64,000 nt of DNA, taken from contig JAUVVQ010000008.1 of assembly GCA_030604525.1 (NCBI GenBank), positions 1-64,000 of the forward strand. The letters run 5' to 3'. Of the stretch, positions 29,288 through 38,747 are shown one piece after another (position 1 is the stretch's first letter; each line of letters opens with the position of its first letter). Position numbers and translations under genes: made by a program. The stretch comes from Phycisphaerae bacterium. Its GTDB lineage: Bacteria; Planctomycetota; Phycisphaerae; Sedimentisphaerales; Anaerobacaceae. Under the pieces are notes generated by a model. That model did not search any database. It saw nothing but the letters and a program-made list of their open reading frames with translations, and was not told the origin of the DNA.

Positions 29288-30658
29288 ATGAAAGTAAAGT
29301 CGCTGTGCTTGAGTATTATATTAGCCGCCCTTGGGCTTCTATGGCAGGGTTGTGCAAATATTGAGACCTCTAACCTCTATGAAGGGTCCCTTAATCCTTA
29401 CGCGAACGAAACTAAGCAGGAGCATAATGCGCGGATGAAATGGTGGCGTGAGGCGAGGTTCGGGATGTTTATCCACTGGGGAGTATATTCTGTTCCGGCT
29501 GGGACGTATAAAGGCAAGCAAATCGACAGTATCGGCGAGTGGATAATGTACAACGGCGAGATACCTGTGGCTGAGTACAAGAAGTATGCCAAGCGATTCA
29601 ATCCCGTAAAATACAATCCTGACTTATGGGTGCGACTTGCCAAAGAGGCAGGTATGAAGTATATCGTCATTACCTCAAAGCATCATGACGGCTTCGCTTT
29701 GTTTGATTCCAAGGCGACGGACTGGGGCGTTGTTGATGCTACGCCTTACGGCAAGGACCTTTTGAAACCATTGGCTAAGGCGTGTAAGAAATACGGTATA
29801 AAACTCGGGTTCTATTACTCGCAGGCCCAGGACTGGTGTCATCCGGGCGGTGCGGCAATGGAAAAGAAACAGTGGGACCCGGCGCAGGCAGGAGATATGG
29901 ATGAGTATATCCGCAATATTGCGGCACCACAGGTGCGTGAGATTCTTACAAATTATGGGCACATTGCCGTTCTATGGTGGGACACACCCTGCGATATGAA
30001 CAAGGAACGAGCAGATATGCTGCTGCCGCTACTCAAGCTGCAGCCGGGAATTATCATCAACAACCGGCTTTGTGAAGACGTTTATCAAGGAGATTTCAGG
30101 ACGCCGGAACAGGATATCCCTGCGACGGGGCTTGACAGTGACTGGGAAACGTGTATGACGATGAACGAGACCTGGGGATATAAGAGCTATGACAATGAAT
30201 GGAAGAGCAGCAAAATGCTCATACGCAACCTGATTGACATTGCGAGCAAAGGCGGCAACTACCTCCTGAATGTCGGGCCTACTTCTGAAGGAGAAATTCC
30301 CGGACCAAGTATCGAACGTCTCAAGGCGATAGGTAAGTGGATGAAGGCCAACGGCGAGGCGATTTACGCTACTACGGCAAGCCCGTTCGTAAAACTTAGC
30401 TGGGGGCGCTGCACGAAGAAAATCGGCAAAGAGGGCGCCACGCTCTATCTGCATATATTCGACTGGCCTGTTGACGGTAAGCTGACAGTGCCCGGACTTC
30501 GAAACCGAATAAAAAAGGCCAGACTGCTTGAAGGCGGAAAAGAACTCCGTGCCGGCAATACCGCCGAAGGTGTCGTGATAAATGTTCCAAAGCAAGCCCC
30601 CAATGCAATTGCGTCAGTCATCGTTCTGGACGTGAAAGGAAAGCTGAACGTTGAATAG
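29288..30658 (+). CDS. GH29 alpha-L-fucosidase (putative lipoprotein)
   Basis: LGLLWQGCAN lipobox; WWREARFGMFIHWGVYSVPAG, SKHHDGFALFDSKATDWGV, GGNYLLNVGPTSEGEIP. RBS aggaagga upstream of 29288; the annotated ORF start at 29252 is probably too early. Confidence 0.85.
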   Translation: MKVKSLCLSIILAALGLLWQGCANIETSNLYEGSLNPYANETKQEHNARMKWWREARFGMFIHWGVYSVPAGTYKGKQIDSIGEWIMYNGEIPVAEYKKYAKRFNPVKYNPDLWVRLAKEAGMKYIVITSKHHDGFALFDSKATDWGVVDATPYGKDLLKPLAKACKKYGIKLGFYYSQAQDWCHPGGAAMEKKQWDPAQAGDMDEYIRNIAAPQVREILTNYGHIAVLWWDTPCDMNKERADMLLPLLKLQPGIIINNRLCEDVYQGDFRTPEQDIPATGLDSDWETCMTMNETWGYKSYDNEWKSSKMLIRNLIDIASKGGNYLLNVGPTSEGEIPGPSIERLKAIGKWMKANGEAIYATTASPFVKLSWGRCTKKIGKEGATLYLHIFDWPVDGKLTVPGLRNRIKKARLLEGGKELRAGNTAEGVVINVPKQAPNAIASVIVLDVKGKLNVE

Positions 30659-31060
30659 GTATTGCCCGCTGCTGATGAAAATGACCTTTATCCTGGTATT
30701 AAGTCAGTGACTTTAAGAGGTTGCCGTTTTGATGATTTGGGGGATGAGTATTTGCCAACGCCTGCTGATATTGAATCAGTATCAGATAGCTGAACCAGAA
30801 CAACAGCTTACTCCAGTAAACACAGATTTGTCGGGGCAGGATGTCTGCTTGAAGGACATTTCAGGGAAGCAGCCAATTCAAACGTCAAGTTAAGTATTTG
30901 TTTGTGGATTAACAATTTGGCTTGTTTCAGCGTTTTTTGTAGCTGCGAATCCTTACTATGTGTTAAGATTAGCAAATAGCTGCAGTCGTTTCAAAAACAA
31001 AAACTGCAGGAGCTTGAGAGCGAAGCAACTGCTGAACAAACCCCGGCTAACTTGAAATGA

Positions 31061-32755
31061 TTGAAAAAATATATGAATAATTTACCCGAAGAACAATGTG
31101 CCGTCCAGCTTATCGGGCGGGACAAGTTGGTCTTGAATCAATCCAAAGCGGTTTTGAAGCCGGGCCCTTACCAGCTCCTTTGCAAGGTGGAAGCTGCGGG
31201 GCTGTGTTTTTCCGACCTTAAACTTCTCAAGCAATTCTCTTCTCACGTGCGCAAAGGGAGGATTATCTCAGGTATCGAGCCGGACGTTCTCAAAACAATT
31301 CCCAGTTATGTTCCCGACGATGCGCCTGCAGTGCCGGGTCATGAAACGGTGGTTCGTATTGCAACGGTTGGTTCCGAGGCCAGGGGTTTCCATCCCGGCG
31401 AGCGTTTCCTTGTCCAGACTGATTATCGCTGGCTTCCTACCAAAGGGTCCAACGCTTCTTTCGGCTACGATTTCGAAGGCGGTCTCCAGGAATATGTGCT
31501 GATGGATTTGCGTGTCATTACATCCCCCCGGGGAGAGACGATGCTGATACCCGTCAGTGACAAACTCAGCGCATCATCCATTGCGCTGGTTGAGCCGTGG
31601 GCCTGTGTCGAAGATGCCTATGCCTGCAAAGAACGTAAAAGAATCAAAAGCGACGGCAAGACGCTGATTGTCACAGATGTGAAGGTTGACGAAAATATGC
31701 TTGCGGATTTCTTCGAACGCTTCGGCGGTGCAAGACGAATTATATGGGTCGGCAATTCCTCCGCTCCGTCAAATATTGGTATCTCTGTCAGAACGAAGCA
31801 AAATCTATCCGAAGTAAGCGAGACCGATTTCGATGACGTCATTTATTTTGGTTCCGACATAAAAACTGTTGAATTTTTATTTGAAAAAACCGGAGCGGGA
31901 GGACTTTTTAATATTGTTCTTTGCGGCGGACAATTCGGCAGGCAGGTCAGAATTCCTGTCGGGCAGGTCCACTACGGCAGCATCAGGATTATCGGCAATG
32001 ATGGAATGAATCCTGCTGAATCGATGTCAACCATTCCGGAAACCGGACAAATTCGCAGAGGCGATATCATCAATGTTATCGGCGCCGCCGGACCTATGGG
32101 CACAATGCATGTGATACGAAACATCTGCCAGGGCATCGAAGGGGTTCGTATTTTTGCATCAGACTTAGATGATGACCGCCTGAGAATATTAACTCGCAAA
32201 GCATCGCCGGTCGCTGAACAACAGAATGTTTCCTTAACGGTTTATAATGCGGCAAAAGAAGGTTCGCTGGACCATTTCAATTACACTGTACTAATGGCGC
32301 CCAGAGCGGAGTTTGTTGCCGAATCGGTAACAAGTTCAGCAAAGGACGGTATCATCAACATCTTTGCAGGAATACCCGCAAATGTTTACGCTGAAATAGA
32401 CCTCGATGCCTATATAAAAAAGCGTTTGTATTTCATCGGGACAAGCGGCTCGGTTCTCGAAGATATGAAAACGGTTCTGTCGCAGGTAGAATCGGGAAAG
32501 TTGGATACTAATCTTTCGGTTGCCGCCGTTTGTGGGCTTGATGGAGTAGCCAGCGGCATCCGTGCCGTTGAAAACAGGACAGTAGCCGGTAAAATAATAG
32601 CGTATCCGGCCTGTAAAGGATTAGGACTTCTCAGCCTGGAAAATCTGAAGCAAAAACTGCCGAAGGTTGCTGAAAAACTGAACAACGGAATCTGGTGCAG
32701 ACAAGCGGAACAGGAACTCCTGAGAACTTACAATAAAAGGCAAAGGGGAGAATAA
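31061..32755 (+). CDS. Large MDR-superfamily (zinc-binding alcohol dehydrogenase-like) protein
   Basis: GLCFSDLKLL, VPGHETVVRIATVG, GFHPGERFLVQTDY, GGLQEYVLMD, IGAAGPMGTMHVIRN...ASDLDDDRL. 564 aa, TTG start. Confidence 0.7.
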   Translation: MKKYMNNLPEEQCAVQLIGRDKLVLNQSKAVLKPGPYQLLCKVEAAGLCFSDLKLLKQFSSHVRKGRIISGIEPDVLKTIPSYVPDDAPAVPGHETVVRIATVGSEARGFHPGERFLVQTDYRWLPTKGSNASFGYDFEGGLQEYVLMDLRVITSPRGETMLIPVSDKLSASSIALVEPWACVEDAYACKERKRIKSDGKTLIVTDVKVDENMLADFFERFGGARRIIWVGNSSAPSNIGISVRTKQNLSEVSETDFDDVIYFGSDIKTVEFLFEKTGAGGLFNIVLCGGQFGRQVRIPVGQVHYGSIRIIGNDGMNPAESMSTIPETGQIRRGDIINVIGAAGPMGTMHVIRNICQGIEGVRIFASDLDDDRLRILTRKASPVAEQQNVSLTVYNAAKEGSLDHFNYTVLMAPRAEFVAESVTSSAKDGIINIFAGIPANVYAEIDLDAYIKKRLYFIGTSGSVLEDMKTVLSQVESGKLDTNLSVAAVCGLDGVASGIRAVENRTVAGKIIAYPACKGLGLLSLENLKQKLPKVAEKLNNGIWCRQAEQELLRTYNKRQRGE

Positions 32756-32940
32756 ATATAAGTAATTCGAAAGAAAAAACCGACCAATTTCGTAACGGGC
32801 ACTGCGATGATTTAGCCGGACAGACTGCGACTATTAGCGGCACCGGCAGATATAGAACAAAAAGACGCAATAAAAACACAGCATCGCATCCAAAAAGAGC
32901 TGTGCAATATTCACCTTCGGTTCGGGAAGTCCGCTCAAGG

Positions 32941-32969
32941 AAAAAACCGGTTGTAAGTAACCGGTTTTA
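32941..32969 (-). terminator. Hairpin terminator downstream of tRNA-fMet (possibly bidirectional)
   Basis: Minus strand AAAACCGGTT ACTTAC AACCGGTTTTTT; A/T runs on both sides. Confidence 0.85.
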
Positions 32970-32984
32970 CCGAACTTTTAAAAA

Positions 32985-33058
32985 TAGCGGGGGCAGGATT
33001 CGAACCTGCGACCTCCGGGTTATGGGCCCGACGAGCTACCAAACTGCTCTACCCCGCG
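32985..33058 (-). tRNA. Initiator tRNA-fMet (CAT), CCA not encoded
   Basis: Minus strand CGCGGGGTAGAGCAGTTTGGTAGCTCGTCGGGCCCATAACCCGGAGGTCGCAGGTTCGAATCCTGCCCCCGCTA; unpaired 1:72, anticodon stem with three G:C pairs (CGGG/CCCG). Confidence 0.95.
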
Positions 33059-33133
33059 GTCAATCCACCTTTGGCGGAAAACAATAATATAACAACATGA
33101 TAATAAAAAGGAAGTGATTTCTCAAGAAAAGAT

Positions 33134-33550
33134 TCACAAATTAGCTTTTATTTTGTCAGCTATTTTTTCAGCTTTCCCTTTTTCATATTCATAAGACGGC
33201 CAATTCGCAAAAAGCTTGTCTTCGCTATGTCGTGGTATTATATGGAAATGAACGTGATTGACAAGCTGGCCTGCGACTCTGCCGTTATTGCATAAAACAT
33301 TATATCCCTGGGCATTTGTCGCTTCCGTCACGGCTTTAGCGATTTTGCCGAGATGTGAAGCAATTTTAGCTAACAGCTCAGGGGGGCAATCGTGAATTTT
33401 CTCGAAATGCTTTTTCGAAATCACCAAGGTATGCCCGTCACTTATAGGCCCGATATCCAGGAAGGCAAGAACATCATCATCCTCATAAAGCTTCGCAACA
33501 GGGATTCGGCCTGTCACCATCTTACAGAAAACGCACTCATTCTCAGCCAT
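33134..33550 (-). CDS. HIT-family hydrolase
   Basis: ECVFCKMVTGRIPVAKLYEDDDVLAFLDIGPISDGHTLVISKKH; HVHFHIIPR. Confidence 0.95.
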   Translation of the reverse strand: MAENECVFCKMVTGRIPVAKLYEDDDVLAFLDIGPISDGHTLVISKKHFEKIHDCPPELLAKIASHLGKIAKAVTEATNAQGYNVLCNNGRVAGQLVNHVHFHIIPRHSEDKLFANWPSYEYEKGKAEKIADKIKANL

Positions 33551-33569
33551 CAGGATATCCTTTTAAGGT

Positions 33570-34229
33570 TTACTTATCTTCCGACTTCTCTTGCTTATCT
33601 TCTTTGTCAGAATCTTTTTCTTCGACGGCTTCTTCCTGTTGATTATCATCTTCCTGCGTTTGTTTTTTATCTTCCTCTTTTGAATCCCCGGATTTATCTG
33701 CCAGTGATTCCTGTTCTTGTTCGGTCGCTACTTCCGCCTCCGGCACGTCTTGCGCTTCTACAGTTTCATTTGTGTCTTTGGTTTCATCGGCTTTTTGTTT
33801 TTTGGTTTTTTCTTTGCCCGCTTTTTCCTGCTTTCCGATAAGCTGGAACAGGACAATACTTCCATTATCGCCCAATCGTTTAAGAGATAATCGGATTATC
33901 CTGGTATATCCGCCAGGCCTGTCAAGATAACGAGGACCTATGTCGCTAAACAACTTTCCGATTACAGTGCCCTTTTTTACAGGTTTGTTGTCTTCATCCT
34001 CTATTATAGCCCTGTCGCCTAACAAAGCAATGGCTCGCCGTCTTGCCGCCAACGTACCTTTTTTCGCCAGGGTAATCATTTTTTCAGCAAACGGCTTTGC
34101 GTCTTTCGCTTTTTCAATAGTCGTAGAGACAGTTTCATGCTCGAAAAGTGAAGAGACCAGATTTCGCCTCATAGCCAATCTGTGTTTACCTGTTCTACTT
34201 AGTCTTCTTCCTGCAACTCTATGCCGCAT
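33570..34229 (-). CDS. rplQ: Ribosomal protein bL17 with long charged C-terminal tail
   Basis: MRHRVAGRRLSRTGKHRLAMRRNLVSSLFEHETVSTTIEKAKDAKPFAEKMITLAKKG; tail from about aa 132 is K/E/D/Q-rich. Confidence 0.95.
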   Translation of the reverse strand: MRHRVAGRRLSRTGKHRLAMRRNLVSSLFEHETVSTTIEKAKDAKPFAEKMITLAKKGTLAARRRAIALLGDRAIIEDEDNKPVKKGTVIGKLFSDIGPRYLDRPGGYTRIIRLSLKRLGDNGSIVLFQLIGKQEKAGKEKTKKQKADETKDTNETVEAQDVPEAEVATEQEQESLADKSGDSKEEDKKQTQEDDNQQEEAVEEKDSDKEDKQEKSEDK

Positions 34230-34290
34230 TTTTTAGAAATCCTTATAATCAAAAACTATATTGGTTATTATAAAGTAATTATCCAAACAA

Positions 34291-35295
34291 TCAGGCCTCT
34301 ACATCGGTCATTCCAAGCGAGAGACCTAAGCTGTCAAGCTTTTTCCTAATCTCAGTCAGAGAAGTTTTCCCGAAGCTTCTGACTTTTAACAGGTCCGCCT
34401 CGGTCATTTTCGCCAATTCTCCGATGGTTTGCACATTAGCAGATTCAAGACAGTTACTGGACCTTACGGAGAACTCCAATTCCTGTATTGGAGTATTGAG
34501 TTTCTGCATCAGCTCTTCATCGACTTGTTCTTCTTCTTGTTCTTCTTCAACTATCTGCTCAGCAACTGTTTCCTGTCCAAGCTCAAAGTATTGCACGAAA
34601 GGATTGGTATGCTTTCGCAGGATTTTAGAAGCTTCCACCAGTGCCATTTCCGGTGTTATAGTCCCATTAGTCCATATTTCCAGAATCAACTTGTCGTAAT
34701 TGGTTTTCTGTCCAACCCGTGTTTCTTCGGTGTTATAACGAACTCTGGTTACGGGAGAGAATACGGTATCAAGCATAATTCTCCCGAGCTCCTGGTCAGT
34801 TTTATCCGCTTCAGCTTCTCTGCCAGAGGCGGGGATATATCCTCGACCATTCTCAACTACCATTTCCATACTGAAATCAACATCATCAGTTAAAGTGGCC
34901 AATACGTGTTCTTTATCAATTATTTCAATACCCAGCTCAGCCTCGATATCGCTGGCGGTTATAATACCGGCCTTGTTTGCAGATACATTCATCATTTTCG
35001 GGCCTTGCTCGTGAAGACGAATGACCAGACTTTTGACGTTTAAAATAATTTCGGTAACGTCTTCCATCACACCGTCTATGGAGGTAAATTCATGGTCTAC
35101 ACCGGCTATTTTGATTGAGGAGACGGCACTGCCTTCCAAAGAAGAAAGCAATACTCGCCTAAGACTATTACCGATAGTAGTGCCAAAACCTCTTTCGAAA
35201 GGTTCGATAAAGAATCGAGAATACTTATCGGTTGAAATTTCAGTATCCTTTTTGACACTTCTCGGCAATTCCAAACCACGCCATGTTACTCGCAT
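34291..35295 (-). CDS. rpoA: RNA polymerase alpha subunit
   Basis: EPFERGFGTTIGNSLRRVLLSSLEGSAV; C-terminal domain NVQTIGELAKMTEADLLKVRSFGKTSLTEIRKKL. Confidence 0.98.
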   Translation of the reverse strand: MRVTWRGLELPRSVKKDTEISTDKYSRFFIEPFERGFGTTIGNSLRRVLLSSLEGSAVSSIKIAGVDHEFTSIDGVMEDVTEIILNVKSLVIRLHEQGPKMMNVSANKAGIITASDIEAELGIEIIDKEHVLATLTDDVDFSMEMVVENGRGYIPASGREAEADKTDQELGRIMLDTVFSPVTRVRYNTEETRVGQKTNYDKLILEIWTNGTITPEMALVEASKILRKHTNPFVQYFELGQETVAEQIVEEEQEEEQVDEELMQKLNTPIQELEFSVRSSNCLESANVQTIGELAKMTEADLLKVRSFGKTSLTEIRKKLDSLGLSLGMTDVEA

Positions 35296-35362
35296 ATAGG
35301 CCTCCTATAAATGCCGACCATTATTATTTCCGTAAAAACAAAATTCAACATATCGTTACAAG

Positions 35363-35995
35363 CTATCTTGAACAGAACTCGACTATTAACTGTTCTTCAA
35401 CAGGTATCTGAACATCTTCTCGTTCCGGCAAAGCAACAATGGAAGCTTTTGGTTCCTGTCGGTCTAATTGCAGCCAATTCTGGGTAGTAAAATTTGGGTT
35501 GCTTTCCAATTGTTCTTTCACCTTTTTCCGGCTTTTTTCAGAATCTTTTACAGCAATTTTATCACCTACATCTACCGTATAACTTGGCACACTTACTTTC
35601 CGACCATTGATATGAATATGGCCGTGTGAAATTAGCTGCCTGGCAGCTTTTCGCGAAGGAACAAAATTCAACTTGTAAATAACATTATCCAAACGTCTTT
35701 CGAGCAATTCTAAAAGTTTTTCGCCGGTATTTCCCCTTTGACGTTTTGCCCTTTGGAAATACCGCATAAACTGACTATCTAAAAGCCCGTAATATCTTTT
35801 CACTTTTTGCTTTTCGCGAAGCCGTTCGGTGTACTCGGTCGCCCTGCGTCTTCTCCAACCATGCATACCCGGAGGCCGATTCCGCTGCTTTTTCTCTATA
35901 GGGCACTTAGCAGTTTCACACCTGGCGCCCTTCAGCATCAGTTTTATACCTTCACGACGACAACGCCTGCAAGATGGACCTAAATAACGTCCCAT
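35363..35995 (-). CDS. rpsD: Ribosomal protein uS4 (zinc-binding C+ type)
   Basis: MGRYLGPSCRRCRREGIKLMLKGARCETAKCPIEKK; S4 RNA-binding domain. Confidence 0.98.
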   Translation of the reverse strand: MGRYLGPSCRRCRREGIKLMLKGARCETAKCPIEKKQRNRPPGMHGWRRRRATEYTERLREKQKVKRYYGLLDSQFMRYFQRAKRQRGNTGEKLLELLERRLDNVIYKLNFVPSRKAARQLISHGHIHINGRKVSVPSYTVDVGDKIAVKDSEKSRKKVKEQLESNPNFTTQNWLQLDRQEPKASIVALPEREDVQIPVEEQLIVEFCSR

Positions 35996-36019
35996 AGGTT
36001 TTTATCACTCCCAAATAAG

Positions 36020-36400
36020 CTATACTCTTCTTCTTTTTTTCGGCCTGCACCCATTATGCGGTATTGGTGTAACATCTTCAATCGAAGCGATTCTCAAGCC
36101 CACGCCCTGCAGAGCAGAGATAGCGGATTCGCGTCCGGGCCCAGGTCCTTTAACTTTTATCTCAACTTCATTGACGCCAAATTTCTTAGCAGCCAAGGCA
36201 GCTTTTCGAGCGGCTTGCTGAGCCGCAAAAGGCGTGCTTTTTCTTGAACCTTTGAATCCAACTGTTCCCGCAGAATCGAAACAAATCATATCTCCATCGG
36301 GGTCAGTAATGGCAATCAAGGTATTGTTAAAAGTTGCTTTTATGTGAACAACCGCTTTTGCAACATTCTTCCTGAATTTTCTTTTTGACTTTTTTGCCAT
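36020..36400 (-). CDS. rpsK: Ribosomal protein uS11
   Basis: [23 protein letters not shown]...[14 protein letters not shown]...[18 protein letters not shown]. Confidence 0.98.
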   Translation of the reverse strand: MAKKSKRKFRKNVAKAVVHIKATFNNTLIAITDPDGDMICFDSAGTVGFKGSRKSTPFAAQQAARKAALAAKKFGVNEVEIKVKGPGPGRESAISALQGVGLRIASIEDVTPIPHNGCRPKKRRRV

Positions 36401-36446
36401 TTTTTCAGCATGACCTCGAATAACACAATTTTCATTAAATAATTTA

Positions 36447-36830
36447 CTATCTTGTCTCTTTGATACCTCTCTTGCCGGCTACTGTTTTTCTTGGACCTTT
36501 GCGAGTACGAGCATTAGTTTGCGTTCGCTGCCCTCGAACAGGCAGTCCTTTTCTGTGACGAATGCCTCTATAACATTTTATATCTCGTAAACGGGAAATA
36601 TTTTGCGTAATTTGTCTCCTGAGCTGGCCTCCGACAATATAACCCTCATCGATTATTCTCGCTATACGACTAAGCTCGTCCTCTGTAAGTTTGTTAGCTT
36701 TCGTTCCCGGTTCGATACGAACCTGCTTCAAAATCTGAGAAGACGCATATTTACCTATGCCGTAAATATGGGTTAAAGCTATCCATATTGATTTGCCATC
36801 CGGAATATCCACGCCTGCAATACGGGGCAT
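36447..36830 (-). CDS. rpsM: Ribosomal protein uS13
   Basis: [59 protein letters not shown]. Confidence 0.98.
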   Translation of the reverse strand: MPRIAGVDIPDGKSIWIALTHIYGIGKYASSQILKQVRIEPGTKANKLTEDELSRIARIIDEGYIVGGQLRRQITQNISRLRDIKCYRGIRHRKGLPVRGQRTQTNARTRKGPRKTVAGKRGIKETR

Positions 36831-36869
36831 ATTTATTTCCTTTCTTTTCTTATCTACGGCAAGGCGAAA

Positions 36870-36983
36870 TTAACCTTGTCGCTGTTTATGTCTGGGGTTC
36901 GTGCAAATAACCCTTACGACACCTTTTCGACGAATAATTTTACAATCTTCACAAATACGCTTTACAGAACTTCTTACTTTCAT
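36870..36983 (-). CDS. rpmJ: Ribosomal protein bL36 (C+ type), absent from the supplied ORF track
   Basis: Own translation: [37 protein letters not shown]. Confidence 0.97.
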   Translation of the reverse strand: MKVRSSVKRICEDCKIIRRKGVVRVICTNPRHKQRQG

Positions 36984-37035
36984 CTTATCAACTACCCTTC
37001 TTGTAACAATCACCGTCGAGAAAAGACGGCAGTCA

Positions 37036-37251
37036 TTAATTTCTTAATACTATCCTTCCCCTATTCAAATCATAAGGAGACATTTCTACAACCACTGTAT
37101 CTCCCGGTAAAATACGAATGAAATGCATCCGCATTTTGCCGGAAACATGAGCCATAACTTTATGCCCATTTTGCAGCTCAACTCGAAAGACTGCATTCGG
37201 CAATGCTTCAATAACTTCAGCTTCCAATCTTATTGCGTCTTTTTTTGCCAT
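37036..37251 (-). CDS. infA: Translation initiation factor IF-1
   Basis: [71 protein letters not shown]. Confidence 0.98.
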   Translation of the reverse strand: MAKKDAIRLEAEVIEALPNAVFRVELQNGHKVMAHVSGKMRMHFIRILPGDTVVVEMSPYDLNRGRIVLRN

Positions 37252-37292
37252 TTACTCTATCTTTTATTTCCCGGACTTCAGAGCAAAAAGTA

Positions 37293-38069
37293 TCATATAG
37301 TCAGCACTTTAGAACCGTTTTCCACAATAGCAATTGTATGCTCAAAATGTGCAGAGCACTTTTTATCTTTAGTTACCACGGTCCAGCCGTCTTTAAGCGT
37401 TTTTACCTTATAGCTTCCTTCAGTAATCATAGGTTCAACGGCAATAACCATACCTTCCGTCAAAATTATATCATCATTCAACAAGTCATCGCTTACGAAG
37501 TTAGGCACCTTCGGTTCTTCGTGCATCTCTGTTCCGATGCCATGTCCGACAAAATCCCTTACGACTGAGAACCCGGCCGATTCGGCTCTCTTCTGCATTT
37601 TTCCTGCTATCGTGCTCCATTTAACAGAAGGCGCCGACTCTTTTACGGCGATATCAAGAATCTCTTTCGTAACCTCAATAAGTTTTTGCTTATGAGGCGG
37701 AATTTCTCCGATTCCAAAGGTTACGGCAGCGTCTGCACAATACCCATTCAGTTTAATGACAAAATCGATACTTATGATATCACCTTCCCTGAGAATAACA
37801 TCCTTAGATGGTATCCCGTGGACAACCTGCTCATTCAACGAGGTACAAATAACGCCGGGAAACGGTATATCAGCATAAGGGCTTTTAACGCCTTTGGAAG
37901 GAGCGGTGGCTCCTGCCTCAGCCGTCATTTCTGAAGCTATCTCGTTCAGCTTTCCGGTACTTACTCCCGGCTCAGCCGCTTTTTGCAATTGTGAAAGAAC
38001 ACCGGCTAAAACAACACCTGCTTTTCGCATTAACTCAATTTCTCTTAGACTGCGAAGCGTTATAGCCAT
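37293..38069 (-). CDS. map: Type I methionine aminopeptidase
   Basis: MAITLRSLREIELMRKAGVVLAGVL; VVRDFVGHGIGTEMHEEPKVPNF; GMVIAVEPMI. Confidence 0.97.
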   Translation of the reverse strand: MAITLRSLREIELMRKAGVVLAGVLSQLQKAAEPGVSTGKLNEIASEMTAEAGATAPSKGVKSPYADIPFPGVICTSLNEQVVHGIPSKDVILREGDIISIDFVIKLNGYCADAAVTFGIGEIPPHKQKLIEVTKEILDIAVKESAPSVKWSTIAGKMQKRAESAGFSVVRDFVGHGIGTEMHEEPKVPNFVSDDLLNDDIILTEGMVIAVEPMITEGSYKVKTLKDGWTVVTKDKKCSAHFEHTIAIVENGSKVLTI

Positions 38070-38090
38070 TAAAATTATATATCCTGGATT

Positions 38091-38747
38091 TTATACTTTA
38101 TCAAATGTGTTTAATTGCTCAAAAATCAAACTGGTTATCTCGTCAACATTACCTTCAGCAACGATGTCACAAATATTACCATTTTCTCTATAGTAATCCG
38201 CCACCGGCTCGGTTTGCTGATGATAAGTTTTTAATCTTGTGGCAACCACTTCTGCGGCGTCATCCGGCCTTTGGACAAGCTCCGCACCGTCTTTATCACA
38301 TTTTCCTTCAACTTTAGGTTTCAGGTTCTTAACGTGATAAACAGCACCGCATTTTGGGCAACTCCTTCTGCCGGTCATTCTTTCCATCACCAACCGGTCA
38401 TCTATTTTAAGGTTCAGGACGATATCTATTTGTTTGTTTTTAGAGACCAGCGAATTATCTAATTGGCTGGCCTGGTTAACTGTTCTGGGAAAACCATCTA
38501 AAACAAATCCTGACTCACCAGTTTCCTCGACGGCGTCTGCCATCATTGCAACTATTACCTCGTCAGGCACCAAGCCGCCCGAATCCATATAACTTTCTGC
38601 TTTTTTGCCCAATTCTGTTTCTTTTGCCCTTTCGTTTCTCAATATATCTCCGCTGGATAAATGCAGAACACCGTATCTTTCTACAATTCTTTTGCACTGT
38701 GTCCCTTTCCCGGCACCTGGCGCACCTAATAAAACCATTCTCATCAT
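38091..38747 (-). CDS. adk: Adenylate kinase
   Basis: MRMVLLGAPGAGKGTQCKRIVERYGVLHLSSGDILR; FVLDGFPRTVNQA; CPKCGAVYH lid. Confidence 0.98.
   Translation of the reverse strand: MMRMVLLGAPGAGKGTQCKRIVERYGVLHLSSGDILRNERAKETELGKKAESYMDSGGLVPDEVIVAMMADAVEETGESGFVLDGFPRTVNQASQLDNSLVSKNKQIDIVLNLKIDDRLVMERMTGRRSCPKCGAVYHVKNLKPKVEGKCDKDGAELVQRPDDAAEVVATRLKTYHQQTEPVADYYRENGNICDIVAEGNVDEITSLIFEQLNTFDKV

Noticed and set aside
32902-33087. 61-aa + strand ORF over the tRNA
   Set aside because: Entirely explained by the minus-strand tRNA-fMet and its terminator hairpin.
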